From contig NZ_CP071953.1 in NCBI RefSeq assembly GCF_020084865.1, positions 1,860,001 to 1,924,000 of the forward strand: a DNA stretch of 64,000 bases, read 5' to 3'. Shown piece by piece: positions 1 through 8,548 of the stretch (within the stretch, counting starts at the first letter, position 1; every line of letters starts with the position of its first letter). This stretch comes from Candidatus Kaistella beijingensis. GTDB taxonomy: Bacteria; Bacteroidota; Bacteroidia; Flavobacteriales; Weeksellaceae. The position numbers and the translations under genes are program-made. Under the pieces are notes generated by a model. The model was not told the origin of the DNA. It worked only from the letters and a program-made list of their open reading frames with translations, and did no database searches.

Positions 1-1837
1 TGGAATAAAGCAGTTTCTCCGTCAAATCGTCTTTTGGAATTTTACTGCGGAAAATATCGGCGTTCATCCCGTTTAGAGTAACTTCAGACGCATCAAGGAA
101 CTTACTTTCCGAAGCCAAATCCCAATTTCCTTTTGCGGAAATTTGATTGATTTTTAAATCATACAGATCCTTTTCCGCAGGAATCATTCGGATGAACTGC
201 GCTCTGGAAACCAAAGGTTTTAGAGAAAAATTACTGACCAACAAAGCGTTTTTATTCTGCGTCAAAGCACCAATATTTATTTGATAAAATTGGTTGATTT
301 TAAAACTGAAATTCTTTGTCGTCAATCGATAATTTTCGGTTTTAAAGGGGATTTTTTCGCGAACGGTTTTTTCATTCATTTCAAGATTCTGAATTTTTGC
401 ATTCAAATCATTGAAAACTAATGGTTTGTCGAGATTGTCAATCGTAAGGTTTGAATTTTTTAAATCGATATTTTTAATCTTCAATGGCAACTGAATTCCG
501 CTGTAATTTGGTTTCTTTTTGTTCGGGTTTTTTGCGGCGGTAACTTTTCCGTTTAAGCCATTTATCAAAACATTTTGAACATCCAATTTCAGCTTATTGT
601 TCAGAAAGTTCCATTCGTTGATTTTCAGGTTAATTCGATTCGCATTCAAATCCATCAAGGTTTTATCAGACACCGAAACCGTAGGTTTTACCGAAACATT
701 TCTTAAGTCCGCCGATTTCGGATTAATCGCCAAAGCCGAAACTTTCACATTTTCACGGTCGGAAATATAGTTTAAATTCTTCCCGTTCATTTTAAAATTG
801 TCATAATTAAAGGGAATATTTCCTTTAGCAGTTTCATCGTTCATCAAGAATTTATTGATGTTCATAGTGAGATTTTCTGCGATAAACAAAGGGGTTCCGT
901 TTGGTTTTAGAATTTTGATTTTGGCGTTATTCATCAACACATCTTCTAAATTTACGTCGTAGGTAAAACTCTTTTTTTTCTCACTTATTATTACATTCGT
1001 CGTGTACATTTTCAGCTCTGGATTCTCGAAACGTACATTGGTGAGATTGATTTTATTGTCCTTCAAAATGATGTCTTTAAACTCCATTTCAGAAGATGTA
1101 AAGTCAAAAAGATTTCTTTTTTTTGGATAAAATTTTGTAAAATTTTGATAAGAAAGAAGTGGAACCAAAGCGAAATCCTTAATACTCATCTGATTTTCCT
1201 TCGTGGTAACATAATTCGCCGTGAATGCGTAAACATTATCGGGACGGAAAAAGAAATTCTTCCCGTTGATATCATACTTGTCGAAAACCACAGGAAGTTT
1301 TTTCTCCACCGATTCTTCGGTCATTTGTAGGTTTTCGACATTCAAATTCAAATCATTTACTGAAAGAAATTTTTGTTTGGTATGCCTGAAAATTTGAATA
1401 TTCCCGTTGTTAATTTTAATATTCTCAAAAGCGACGGGATTTCTTTGTTTGCCCGTTTTTTCATCAATAGGTTTCGCGAGAACGATATTAAGGTTGGGAC
1501 TTTTGAGAAGTAAATTGGAGGTATTGACTCTTTTATTAAAAATCGCGTCATAAATTCCTAGTCGGGAAATTGATAAGGTGTCAATCGTTCCCTGCAATCC
1601 TATAACGTTTTGATTTTGAGGGTTTTTGTTGTTAATTGAAATTCCTGTGGAATGAATGTTTCCCGTAGCAATGTCCACATCCAATGTCTTGTAGGAAATT
1701 AGGTAATGTGAATTGTTTTTAACATATTGCGGGAGCTGAGATTTCAGCCAATAATTAATCCCAAAATTGGCAACAATGAAGAGTGCGAGAAAAATCCCGA
1801 GAAAAATGGCGATAATTTTGAGGTAGTTTTTCTTCAT
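1..1837 (-). CDS. AsmA/TamB-like envelope protein, 3' end outside window
   Basis: An open frame runs on the minus strand from an ATG at 1837 off the left edge, giving 612 residues without a stop. The N-terminus (MKKNYLKIIAIFLGIFLA, then LFIVANFGINYWL) is one membrane anchor with a short cytoplasmic start. The rest is soluble, rich in Asn/Lys/Ile and beta-like, as in AsmA-type proteins that span the periplasm. I can see three copies of a module about 155 residues long, each with a [KN]xPF motif, then a Y/F-x-GKN or TKN motif, near residues 179, 342 and 494; two of the copies also share an LKPL/LVPL motif. AsmA-like proteins are linked to outer-membrane assembly and lipid transport, but the family assignment here rests on architecture and not on a domain match. 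The C-terminus is outside the window. The gene is not preceded by a close neighbour on the same strand. Confidence 0.7.
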   Translation of the reverse strand, partial: MKKNYLKIIAIFLGIFLALFIVANFGINYWLKSQLPQYVKNNSHYLISYKTLDVDIATGNIHSTGISINNKNPQNQNVIGLQGTIDTLSISRLGIYDAIFNKRVNTSNLLLKSPNLNIVLAKPIDEKTGKQRNPVAFENIKINNGNIQIFRHTKQKFLSVNDLNLNVENLQMTEESVEKKLPVVFDKYDINGKNFFFRPDNVYAFTANYVTTKENQMSIKDFALVPLLSYQNFTKFYPKKRNLFDFTSSEMEFKDIILKDNKINLTNVRFENPELKMYTTNVIISEKKKSFTYDVNLEDVLMNNAKIKILKPNGTPLFIAENLTMNINKFLMNDETAKGNIPFNYDNFKMNGKNLNYISDRENVKVSALAINPKSADLRNVSVKPTVSVSDKTLMDLNANRINLKINEWNFLNNKLKLDVQNVLINGLNGKVTAAKNPNKKKPNYSGIQLPLKIKNIDLKNSNLTIDNLDKPLVFNDLNAKIQNLEMNEKTVREKIPFKTENYRLTTKNFSFKINQFYQINIGALTQNKNALLVSNFSLKPLVSRAQFIRMIPAEKDLYDLKINQISAKGNWDLASESKFLDASEVTLNGMNADIFRSKIPKDDLTEKLLYS

Positions 1838-1898
1838 TTCGTTGAAGATTAAAATTTTGTGCCATTTAACGGAGTGATTTATTTAATCATGGTCATTT

Positions 1899-2690
1899 TT
1901 AAACTTCCAAGTCAATCACATAACCTTCATGTCCTCTCACATTGATGAAGTTTCCGCCATCGAAAGCAAGGTATTGTCCTTTAATTCCCTTTAAAATTCC
2001 CTCGAATTCAGGGTTTTTGTCTAAAGTAAACGAGTTGATTTTTTCAGGTTTTTCGTAAGGATAGTCTAGACGAATCATCTCATGTTCGTCGCGATAAAAA
2101 TTTTGAAAATTTTCAGGAAAGTAATTTTTTATTTTTTCACGGAAATCGACCAAATCCAAATCATCTTCAAAATCATCTTCCAACATTTTTCGCCAATTGG
2201 TTTTGTCGGCAAGGTGTTCTTTTAATGCGACTTCAATCATTCCCGCCTCGTAGCGATTCTCGGTTTTTGCAATCGGTAAAGCGAAAGTTGCACCTTGGTC
2301 AATCCAACGTGTCGGAACTTGCGATTCTCTTGTAACGCCCACTTTCACGTCGCCTGTGTAAGCAAGATACACCACATGCGGTTGTAACTGAATGGATTGT
2401 TCAATTTCCAAATCCCGTTCGGCGATTCCTAAATGTGCAGTAGAAAGTTCAGGACGAATAATCGTGTCGCTTGCATACGGACTTTCGAAAAAACACTTTT
2501 TGCAGAAACCCATTCTGTAGATTTTCTCTTCACTTCCACAGTTTACACATTGATAACCAACGTGTTTTATTTTCAAATTCCTTCCAATCAGCTGATTCAT
2601 ATTGATTAAATCATTGGAGAGATTGAGAAAATATTGGATGGGTTTTCCGTTTTGGGTGGTCATTTTTAGGATTTGTCCGTGGAAATGCAT
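1899..2690 (-). CDS. DUF2797 domain protein
   Basis: A 263-residue soluble protein that I recognise as the DUF2797 family common in Bacteroidota. An N-terminal beta-rich part (about 1-40) is followed by a probable zinc ribbon with Cys48, Cys51, Cys63 and Cys66 (CVNC then CKKC). The central part carries VYLAYTGDVKVGVTR and RWIDQGA, a pattern reminiscent of the GIY-YIG nuclease fold (VYL-x-n-KVGVTR), and a conserved RYEAGMIEVALKEHL helix. Function is unknown; the GIY-YIG resemblance is my inference. The ATG at 2690 gives a normal family N-terminus (MHFHGQILKM). Its neighbours give no functional clue. Confidence 0.85.
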   Translation of the reverse strand: MHFHGQILKMTTQNGKPIQYFLNLSNDLINMNQLIGRNLKIKHVGYQCVNCGSEEKIYRMGFCKKCFFESPYASDTIIRPELSTAHLGIAERDLEIEQSIQLQPHVVYLAYTGDVKVGVTRESQVPTRWIDQGATFALPIAKTENRYEAGMIEVALKEHLADKTNWRKMLEDDFEDDLDLVDFREKIKNYFPENFQNFYRDEHEMIRLDYPYEKPEKINSFTLDKNPEFEGILKGIKGQYLAFDGGNFINVRGHEGYVIDLEV

Positions 2691-2714
2691 GTCGTTATTT
2701 TTTGTAAATTTAAT

Positions 2715-2918
2715 CTATTCTGTCTTCGCCTGCAAAGTTTTCACTTGTGACTGAAGGTCAGAAATTTGTTGCTGAAGTTGCTTGAATTCTGAACTTAATT
2801 CGGCATTTCCGCGGGAATAACGCCAAATTAAATCAATGTCTTTAACAAGAGAATTATGAGAATTAAGCTGTTCCCTGCTTATATAAGTGCTGTCATTTAA
2901 AATAGTGACTTTCAGAAA
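2715..2918 (-). pseudogene. C-terminal remnant of the DUF389 gene beyond an in-frame stop
   Basis: Immediately after the TAA at 2919-2921 the same frame stays open for 67 codons to TAG at 2715-2717. It encodes FLKVTILNDSTYISREQL followed by NSHNSLVKDIDLIWRYSR and a short Gln-rich coiled coil. There is no ATG in the stretch, so it cannot easily be a separate gene. In many DUF389 proteins the membrane region is followed by a soluble tail of alternating strands and helices, and this reads like the missing end of that tail. The simplest explanation is a nonsense change (or sequencing error) at 2919-2921. Confidence 0.7.
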
Positions 2919-3770
2919 TTATTTTCCTTTTTCTTCAAATGGTTCGTAATTAACAATCGCCAAATCAGGATGTTCTGCTTTAATCATGGAAATGTAATTT
3001 TCCGACTGCTCACGAAAATTTTCGTTATCCCATTTCTTTTTAGTTAATAGAATACTCGGAATCAAAATAATGACCGAAAAAATAGAAATTAATACGGAAG
3101 TGGTTTTATTGTTTTTGCGGTTTTGTGCTAAATAATACTTTTGGTAACCTAAAATAATACTCAAAATCCAAGTTCCCACCCCGATGAAAAAACAGTTGAT
3201 GACATAAAAATAAAAACCGCCAACAAAATAATCCCAATTTCCCGTTGCAATTCCAAAACCTGCCGTACAAAGCGGCGGAATACATGCCGTGGAAACTGCA
3301 ACTCCCGCAATAACCTTTATCGCTTCCTTTCTAATAATTCCTAAAAACCAGGCAAATCCACCAAAAAGTGCCAAAAAACAGTCGAAAACCGTAGCATTTT
3401 TGAAACCTTCAAGCTGTGAAGTTTCTGCATGAAAAGGAGAAATCAAAAAATAAAGCGTTGAGGAGATCAAAGCGACCGCAATCATGAGTATCCAATTGTA
3501 AACCCCAAGTTTTAAAAGTCTTTTGTTACCGATAGAAAGCCCAAAAGCAATTCCAACAATGGGTCCCATCAAAGGAGAAATGAGCATCGCGCCAATTACG
3601 GCGGCAGAACTGTTGATATTCAAACCGATACAGGCAATGAGCATCGATAAAACAAGAAGCCATAAATTATGCCCCTGAAAATAGATTCCATCTTCGATTT
3701 CTCTAAAAGTAAATTCTTCGGATTCTTCTTTGGGAAGCGAAAGCTTGCGTTTAATATTATAAAAAGGCAT
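2919..3770 (-). CDS. DUF389 membrane protein, probably truncated by a premature stop
   Basis: A 283-residue membrane protein of the DUF389 (TIGR00341) family. Visible features are a short cytoplasmic N-terminus, about six hydrophobic helices from residue 32 to 222, and the family signature INSSAAVIGAMLISPLMGPI near residues 52-71. A second conserved stretch, GVAVSTACIPPLCTAGFG, lies near 155-172. Role is unknown; the family is sometimes annotated as a hydrophobic-domain transporter-like protein. The soluble tail after the last helix stops abruptly at EEKGK, while the frame continues open for another 67 codons, so the product is probably shorter than its relatives. No partner gene is close on the same strand. 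Confidence 0.85.
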   Translation of the reverse strand: MPFYNIKRKLSLPKEESEEFTFREIEDGIYFQGHNLWLLVLSMLIACIGLNINSSAAVIGAMLISPLMGPIVGIAFGLSIGNKRLLKLGVYNWILMIAVALISSTLYFLISPFHAETSQLEGFKNATVFDCFLALFGGFAWFLGIIRKEAIKVIAGVAVSTACIPPLCTAGFGIATGNWDYFVGGFYFYVINCFFIGVGTWILSIILGYQKYYLAQNRKNNKTTSVLISIFSVIILIPSILLTKKKWDNENFREQSENYISMIKAEHPDLAIVNYEPFEEKGK

Positions 3771-3827
3771 GGTTTATTTTTAGTAAAAATAGAAAAAAAG
3801 AAGAGTGAATTTGATTTTTTAATTCGT

Positions 3828-3835
3828 TAAATTTG
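3828..3835 (+). promoter_or_regulatory. TAAATTTG -7 element upstream of the epimerase gene
   Basis: TAAATTTG matches the Bacteroidota TAnnTTTG -7 consensus and sits 18 bases before the ATG at 3854. A TTG at 3811-3813 is only 14 bases upstream, shorter than the usual 17-23, so the -33 part is uncertain. Confidence 0.45.
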
Positions 3836-3853
3836 CCTTTACAATAAACTCAA

Positions 3854-4876
3854 ATGAATTACCTCGTCACAGGCGGAAGCGGATTTATCGGTTCGCACCT
3901 TGTAGAACATCTTCTGAAAAACGGACATTCTGTCATTAATATTGACAATTTCGATGATTTCTATGATTATAAAATAAAAATAGAAAACACTTTGGAATCG
4001 GTTGGGAAAACCAACGAATTTACTTTTCATAATAAAAGCACCGACATTCAGAAGCTCATTTTTGAAACCTCATCAAAAAATTATCAGCTTTATTATCAGG
4101 ACATTAGAGACAAAAATGGTTTAGAAAAAATCTTTCAAAAACATAAAATTGATTTCGTTATTCATTTGGCGGCATTAGCGGGAGTTCGCCCATCAATAGA
4201 AAGACCTTTAGAGTACGAAGAGGTGAACGTGAAAGGAACGATGAATCTGTGGGAACTTTGTAAAGAATTTAATATTAATAAATTTATATGCGCTTCAAGT
4301 TCAAGTGTTTATGGAAATAATAAAACCATTCCTTTTTCTGAAACCGATAACGTTGACAACCCGATTTCCCCGTACGCAGCCACGAAAAAATGTGGTGAAA
4401 TTCTAGGACACGTTTATCATCATCTTTATAAAATTGATATGATTCAGTTGAGGTTTTTCACCGTGTATGGACCAAGACAAAGACCTGATTTAGCCATCCA
4501 TAAATTCACTAAATTAATATCCGAAAACCAAGAAATCCCTTTCTATGGCGATGGCGCTACTTCGCGCGATTATACTTTTATCGATGATATTATTGATGGA
4601 ATGTTGAAATCCATTCACTACCTTGAAACTCATGACAACGTTTATGAAATCATCAACCTCGGTGAAAATGAAGTTATTAATCTGAATGAAATGGTTTCCA
4701 CCATTGAGGCCAGTCTTCAAAAAAATGCCTTAAAGAAAATGCTCCCACTTCAAGCGGGAGATGTCATGAAAACCAACGCCGATATTACCAAAGCTAAAAA
4801 TTTAATCGGTTATAAACCCACCACAAAATTCCAAAATGGCATAAAAAAATTTGTGGAATGGTTTTTGGGAAAGTGA
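3854..4876 (+). CDS. NAD-dependent epimerase/dehydratase, probably UDP-glucuronate 4-epimerase type
   Basis: A 340-residue extended-SDR sugar-nucleotide enzyme. The Rossmann motif GGSGFIGSHL lies at residues 7-16, the catalytic Ser is in SSSSVYG and the catalytic YxxxK in YAATKK. The substrate-side segment FFTVYGPRQRPDLAI is typical of UDP-glucuronate/UDP-galacturonate 4-epimerases. Between the first helix and the DIRD motif there is an extended segment (about residues 45-80) longer than in the shortest family members. It would supply a sugar nucleotide for capsule, LPS or glycan synthesis; the precise substrate cannot be fixed from sequence. A TAAATTTG -7-like element lies at 3828-3835, 18 bases before the ATG. 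The stop codon overlaps the first unit of an inverted heptamer-array element. Confidence 0.88.
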   Translation: MNYLVTGGSGFIGSHLVEHLLKNGHSVINIDNFDDFYDYKIKIENTLESVGKTNEFTFHNKSTDIQKLIFETSSKNYQLYYQDIRDKNGLEKIFQKHKIDFVIHLAALAGVRPSIERPLEYEEVNVKGTMNLWELCKEFNINKFICASSSSVYGNNKTIPFSETDNVDNPISPYAATKKCGEILGHVYHHLYKIDMIQLRFFTVYGPRQRPDLAIHKFTKLISENQEIPFYGDGATSRDYTFIDDIIDGMLKSIHYLETHDNVYEIINLGENEVINLNEMVSTIEASLQKNALKKMLPLQAGDVMKTNADITKAKNLIGYKPTTKFQNGIKKFVEWFLGK

Positions 4877-4972
4877 TTCGAGATTCGAGATACCAGTTGG
4901 GAGAATGGTAAGGTCAACATTCAGTTTTTACGTGATGAAACCGCGAAACCCGCATCCCGCAACTCGAACCTC
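4875..4972. repeat. Inverted heptamer-array element (unit GATTCGA / YCGMAHC)
   Basis: The left arm has five heptamers from 4875 to 4909 (GATTCGA, GATTCGA, GATACCA, GTTGGGA, GAATGGT). The right arm has four from 4943 to 4970 (GCGAAAC, CCGCATC, CCGCAAC, TCGAACC). The right-arm consensus is the reverse complement of the left-arm unit, so the arms can pair in several registers around a spacer of about 33 bases. The first unit overlaps the TGA stop (4874-4876) of the epimerase gene. The right arm is nearly the same sequence as a stretch inside the 5' end of murG (26818-26845). Confidence 0.75.
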
Positions 4973-5002
4973 AAAAAGATTGAAAATCAACGACAAAAAC
5001 CT

Positions 5003-5031
5003 TTGATTTCTCACCTAATTTTATACTTTTG
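5003..5031 (+). promoter_or_regulatory. Promoter for the DUF2795 gene (TTG-N18-TACTTTTG)
   Basis: TTG at 5003-5005, an 18-base spacer and TACTTTTG at 5024-5031 give a good match to the Bacteroidota housekeeping promoter TTG-N17-23-TAnnTTTG. Transcription would begin near 5036, about ten bases before the ATG at 5047. It may also serve secA downstream. Confidence 0.7.
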
Positions 5032-5046
5032 CAAAAAATTTAATAT

Positions 5047-5268
5047 ATGTACTGGACATTAGAATTAGCATCTTATTTAAGCGACGCACCTTGGCCAATG
5101 ACGAAGGCAGAACTTATTGATTACGCAATCAGAACAGGTGCACCCATGGAAGTGGTAGAAAATCTTCAGGCAATCGAAGACGAAGGAGAAATCTATGAGT
5201 CGATCGAAGAAGTTTGGAGCGATTATCCAACGGACGAAGATTTCCTTTGGAACGAAGACGAATATTAA
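5047..5268 (+). CDS. DUF2795 domain protein
   Basis: A 73-residue acidic protein that I recognise as the small DUF2795 family found next to secA in flavobacteria. It starts with MYWTLELASYLSDAPWP and ends in a Glu/Asp/Trp-rich tail. The fold is predicted helical with no membrane segment or catalytic motif. Function is unknown. It has its own promoter at 5003-5031 and precedes secA on the same strand by about 108 bases, with a weak hairpin between them, so the two could be partly co-transcribed. Confidence 0.85.
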   Translation: MYWTLELASYLSDAPWPMTKAELIDYAIRTGAPMEVVENLQAIEDEGEIYESIEEVWSDYPTDEDFLWNEDEY

Positions 5269-5284
5269 GAATGCAGTCGGCAAT

Positions 5285-5309
5285 CAGCAGTCTGCTTTCT
5301 GCTGTTTTT
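5285..5309 (+). terminator. Weak hairpin with T-run between the DUF2795 gene and secA
   Basis: CAGCAG (5285-5290) and CTGCTG (5299-5304) pair around an 8-base loop and are followed by five Ts. A second, wider inverted repeat TCTGCTTT/AAAGCAGA (5291-5298 and 5324-5331) competes with it. This could be a weak terminator or an attenuator-like leader for secA. Confidence 0.4.
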
Positions 5310-5376
5310 GCCCCAAATATTTTAAAGCAGAAAAATTAACGCTGAATGCAAATGCAGACAGCCGAATGCAAACAAT

Positions 5377-8300
5377 ATGGGTTTATTAGACAAAGTTCTG
5401 AAAGGTTTCTTGGGCGACAAAAACGCCACCGACCTTAAGGAAGTAAAAAAAGTTGTAAACAAAATCAAAGCTGTTGAACCAAAAATTCAGGAACTTTCTG
5501 ATGACGGTTTAAGGGCAAAAACCGCAGAATTTAAAGATAAAATTAAATCTGCCACCGCAAATATCACCAAGCAGATTGAGGATATTAAGGAACAAATAAA
5601 AAACTCCACCAACGTTGATGAAAAAGAAGCGCTTTTCTCAAAGGTTGAAGCTTTGAAGAAAGATTCCTACCAAATCGAGGAGAAAGTTTTGAACGAAATT
5701 CTTCCCGAAGCATTTGCTTTAGTGAAAGAAACCGCAAGAAGGCTTGCCCAAAATGGTGAAATCCGAGTAACTGCAACCGAAATGGACAGAGAACTTGCTT
5801 CAACTAAAGATTTCGTTGAAGTTCAGGGAGATACCGCCATTTGGAAAAACCAATGGAATGCACACGGAACCGCCGTAACCTGGGACATGGTTCACTATGA
5901 TGTTCAGTTCATTGGTGGTGTCGTTCTTCACAGCGGAAAAATTGCGGAAATGGCAACCGGTGAAGGTAAAACTTTGGTGGGAACTTTACCTATTTATTTA
6001 AACGCACTTCCTGGAAGAGGAGTTCATGTAGTGACCGTAAACGATTATTTGGCGAAACGTGACTCGGCTTGGATGGGACCACTTTACCAATTCCACGGAC
6101 TTTCGATTGACTGTATCGACAATCATCAACCCAACTCCGACGCGAGAAGAAAAGCCTATCAATCAAGTATCACTTACGGAACGAATAACGAATTCGGTTT
6201 TGATTATTTGAGAGATAACATGGTGACTTCACCCGAAGAATTGGTTCAAGGGGAATTAAATTTTGCGATTGTGGATGAGGTGGATTCCGTTTTGGTGGAT
6301 GATGCAAGAACGCCGTTGATTATTTCAGGACCTGTTCCGCAAGGGGACCGCCAGGAATTTGATGTGTTGAAGCCTTCTGTTGACAGAATTGTAGAAATTC
6401 AGAAAAAGACAGTGACTTCTATATTTAATGAAGCTAAAAAATTAATCGCAAACGGAAACACCAAAGAAGGCGGTTTCAAATTATTGCAAGCTTACAGAGG
6501 TTTGCCGAAAAACCGTCAGTTGATTAAATTCCTTTCCGAAAGCGGAAACAAATCACTTCTTCAAAAAACCGAAGCGCAATACATGCAAGACAACAACAGG
6601 GATATGCCAATTGTTGACAAGGATTTGTATTTCGTTATCGACGAAAAAAACAATCAGATTGACCTTACCGATAAAGGGGTTGAATACATGTCTGCAGGAA
6701 ACGAAGATAAAGATTTCTTCGTTTTGAATGACATCGCAACTGAAATTGCAGAACTTGAATCTAAAGGTTTAAGCAAAGAAGAAGAGTTCGAAGCCAAAGA
6801 AAAGTTATTCAGCGAATTTGCCGTAAAATCTGAAAGAGTTCATACTTTAAGTCAGTTATTGAAAGCATATACTTTATTCGAAAAAGATGATGAATACGTA
6901 GTTATTGACGGTGAAGTAAAAATCGTGGACGAACAAACAGGTCGTATCATGGAAGGAAGACGTTATTCTGACGGACTTCACCAAGCGATTGAGGCAAAAG
7001 AAAACGTAAAAATTGAAGCGGCGACTCAAACTTTTGCAACGATCACGCTACAGAACTACTTCCGTATGTACAACAAATTGGCGGGAATGACCGGTACTGC
7101 AGAAACAGAAGCAGGCGAACTTTGGGAAATCTATAAACTCGACGTAGTGGTAATTCCTACAAACCGACCAATTCAAAGAGATGACAGACAAGATTTGGTG
7201 TACAAAACCAATCGTGAAAAATACAACGCCGTAATCGAGGAAATCGAAAGATTAACCGCTCAAGGAAGACCCGTTTTGGTGGGTACAACTTCGGTGGAAA
7301 TCTCTCAATTGCTGTCGAGAGCACTTCAGTTGAGAAAAATTCAACATAATGTTTTGAACGCTAAACTTCACGCAAGAGAAGCGGAAATCGTTGCTTTAGC
7401 AGGAGGTCCGGGTGTGGTAACTATCGCAACAAACATGGCAGGACGTGGAACCGACATTAAATTGCAGGGCGACGTAAAACAAAACGGCGGTTTAGCGATC
7501 ATCGGAACGGAAAGACACGATTCAAGACGTGTTGACCGTCAGTTGAGAGGTCGTGCAGGAAGACAGGGAGATCCGGGAAGTTCACAATTCTATGTTTCTT
7601 TGGAAGATAATTTGATGCGTCTTTTCGGTTCGGAAAGAATCGCGAAAATGATGGACAGAATGGGACACAAAGAAGGCGAAGTGATTCAGCATTCGATGAT
7701 TTCCAAATCGATTGAAAGAGCGCAGAAAAAAGTTGAAGAAAACAACTTCGGTATCCGAAAAAGACTTTTGGAATATGACGACGTGATGAACAAACAACGT
7801 GACGTGATCTACAAAAGAAGAAAGAACGCATTGTTCGGTGACCACTTGAAATACGATATTTCGAACATGATTTACGATGTGTCACAATCCATCGTTACCA
7901 AAACGAAAATGGAAGGTGACTACAAAGATTTCGAATATGAAGTAATCAAACATTTCACGATGGAAGCGCCGGTTTCTGAAAGCGAATTTAAGACAAAACA
8001 AGTTCCTGAATTGACGAGAATCCTTTCTAAAGCAGCTGAAGAAGATTATCAAATGAAGCTGAACCTTTTGAAAGAAAAATCTTTCCCAATCATTGAAAAC
8101 GTTTACCAAAACCAAGGTTCAATGTTTAAGATGATTCAGGTTCCTTTTACCGATGGAATTAAAACGATGACCATTGTTACCGATTTGAAAGCAGCTTATG
8201 AAACAAAATGCGATTCTTTGGTGAATGACTTTGAAAAGAATATTTCACTCGCCATCATCGATGAGAACTGGAAACTTCACTTGAGAGAAATGGACGACTT

Positions 8301-8448
8301 AAGACGTTCTTCACAAGGTGCAGTTTACGAACAGAAAGATCCGTTGGTAATTTACAAACAAGAATCTTTCTATCTTTTCAGCGAAATGGTGGAAAAAGTA
8401 AACAAAGAAATAGTGTCATTCTTGTTCAAAGGAGAAATTCCGCAATAA
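5377..8448 (+). CDS. secA: Preprotein translocase ATPase SecA
   Basis: A 1023-residue SecA, the cytoplasmic motor that drives preproteins through SecYEG. Walker A ATGEGKT lies near residues 193-199, Walker B VDEVDS near 299-304, [10 protein letters not shown] near 570 and the NBD2 motif GTDIKLQGD near 691. Bacteroidota SecA proteins carry extra residues in the preprotein-binding region, and here a Lys/Gln-rich insertion occupies about residues 322-410. The protein ends at [10 protein letters not shown] and lacks the C-terminal CxCxSGx(8)C[HC] zinc motif that binds SecB in many bacteria. The ATG at 5377 is the only sensible start ([15 protein letters not shown]). A terminator follows at 8468-8499. 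Confidence 0.98.
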   Translation: MGLLDKVLKGFLGDKNATDLKEVKKVVNKIKAVEPKIQELSDDGLRAKTAEFKDKIKSATANITKQIEDIKEQIKNSTNVDEKEALFSKVEALKKDSYQIEEKVLNEILPEAFALVKETARRLAQNGEIRVTATEMDRELASTKDFVEVQGDTAIWKNQWNAHGTAVTWDMVHYDVQFIGGVVLHSGKIAEMATGEGKTLVGTLPIYLNALPGRGVHVVTVNDYLAKRDSAWMGPLYQFHGLSIDCIDNHQPNSDARRKAYQSSITYGTNNEFGFDYLRDNMVTSPEELVQGELNFAIVDEVDSVLVDDARTPLIISGPVPQGDRQEFDVLKPSVDRIVEIQKKTVTSIFNEAKKLIANGNTKEGGFKLLQAYRGLPKNRQLIKFLSESGNKSLLQKTEAQYMQDNNRDMPIVDKDLYFVIDEKNNQIDLTDKGVEYMSAGNEDKDFFVLNDIATEIAELESKGLSKEEEFEAKEKLFSEFAVKSERVHTLSQLLKAYTLFEKDDEYVVIDGEVKIVDEQTGRIMEGRRYSDGLHQAIEAKENVKIEAATQTFATITLQNYFRMYNKLAGMTGTAETEAGELWEIYKLDVVVIPTNRPIQRDDRQDLVYKTNREKYNAVIEEIERLTAQGRPVLVGTTSVEISQLLSRALQLRKIQHNVLNAKLHAREAEIVALAGGPGVVTIATNMAGRGTDIKLQGDVKQNGGLAIIGTERHDSRRVDRQLRGRAGRQGDPGSSQFYVSLEDNLMRLFGSERIAKMMDRMGHKEGEVIQHSMISKSIERAQKKVEENNFGIRKRLLEYDDVMNKQRDVIYKRRKNALFGDHLKYDISNMIYDVSQSIVTKTKMEGDYKDFEYEVIKHFTMEAPVSESEFKTKQVPELTRILSKAAEEDYQMKLNLLKEKSFPIIENVYQNQGSMFKMIQVPFTDGIKTMTIVTDLKAAYETKCDSLVNDFEKNISLAIIDENWKLHLREMDDLRRSSQGAVYEQKDPLVIYKQESFYLFSEMVEKVNKEIVSFLFKGEIPQ

Positions 8449-8467
8449 GAAATACAATATAACCTTT

Positions 8468-8499
8468 AAAAACTTCTTCAGAAATGGAGAAGTTTTTTT
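8468..8499 (+). terminator. Rho-independent terminator of secA
   Basis: AAAAACTTCT (8468-8477) pairs with AGAAGTTTTT (8488-8497) around a 10-base loop and runs into seven Ts, 20 bases after the secA stop. Confidence 0.85.
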
Positions 8500-8548
8500 G
8501 TTAACGAATATTAATTTTTTGTACTTTTAAAAACTAAAATTACAACGG

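Noticed and set aside
4875..4972. CRISPR-like tandem structure
   Set aside because: Units are only 7 bases with no spacers, and no cas genes are present in the window.
7499..7885. 128-codon open frame antisense to secA
   Set aside because: Shadow of secA codon usage, no recognisable protein features.
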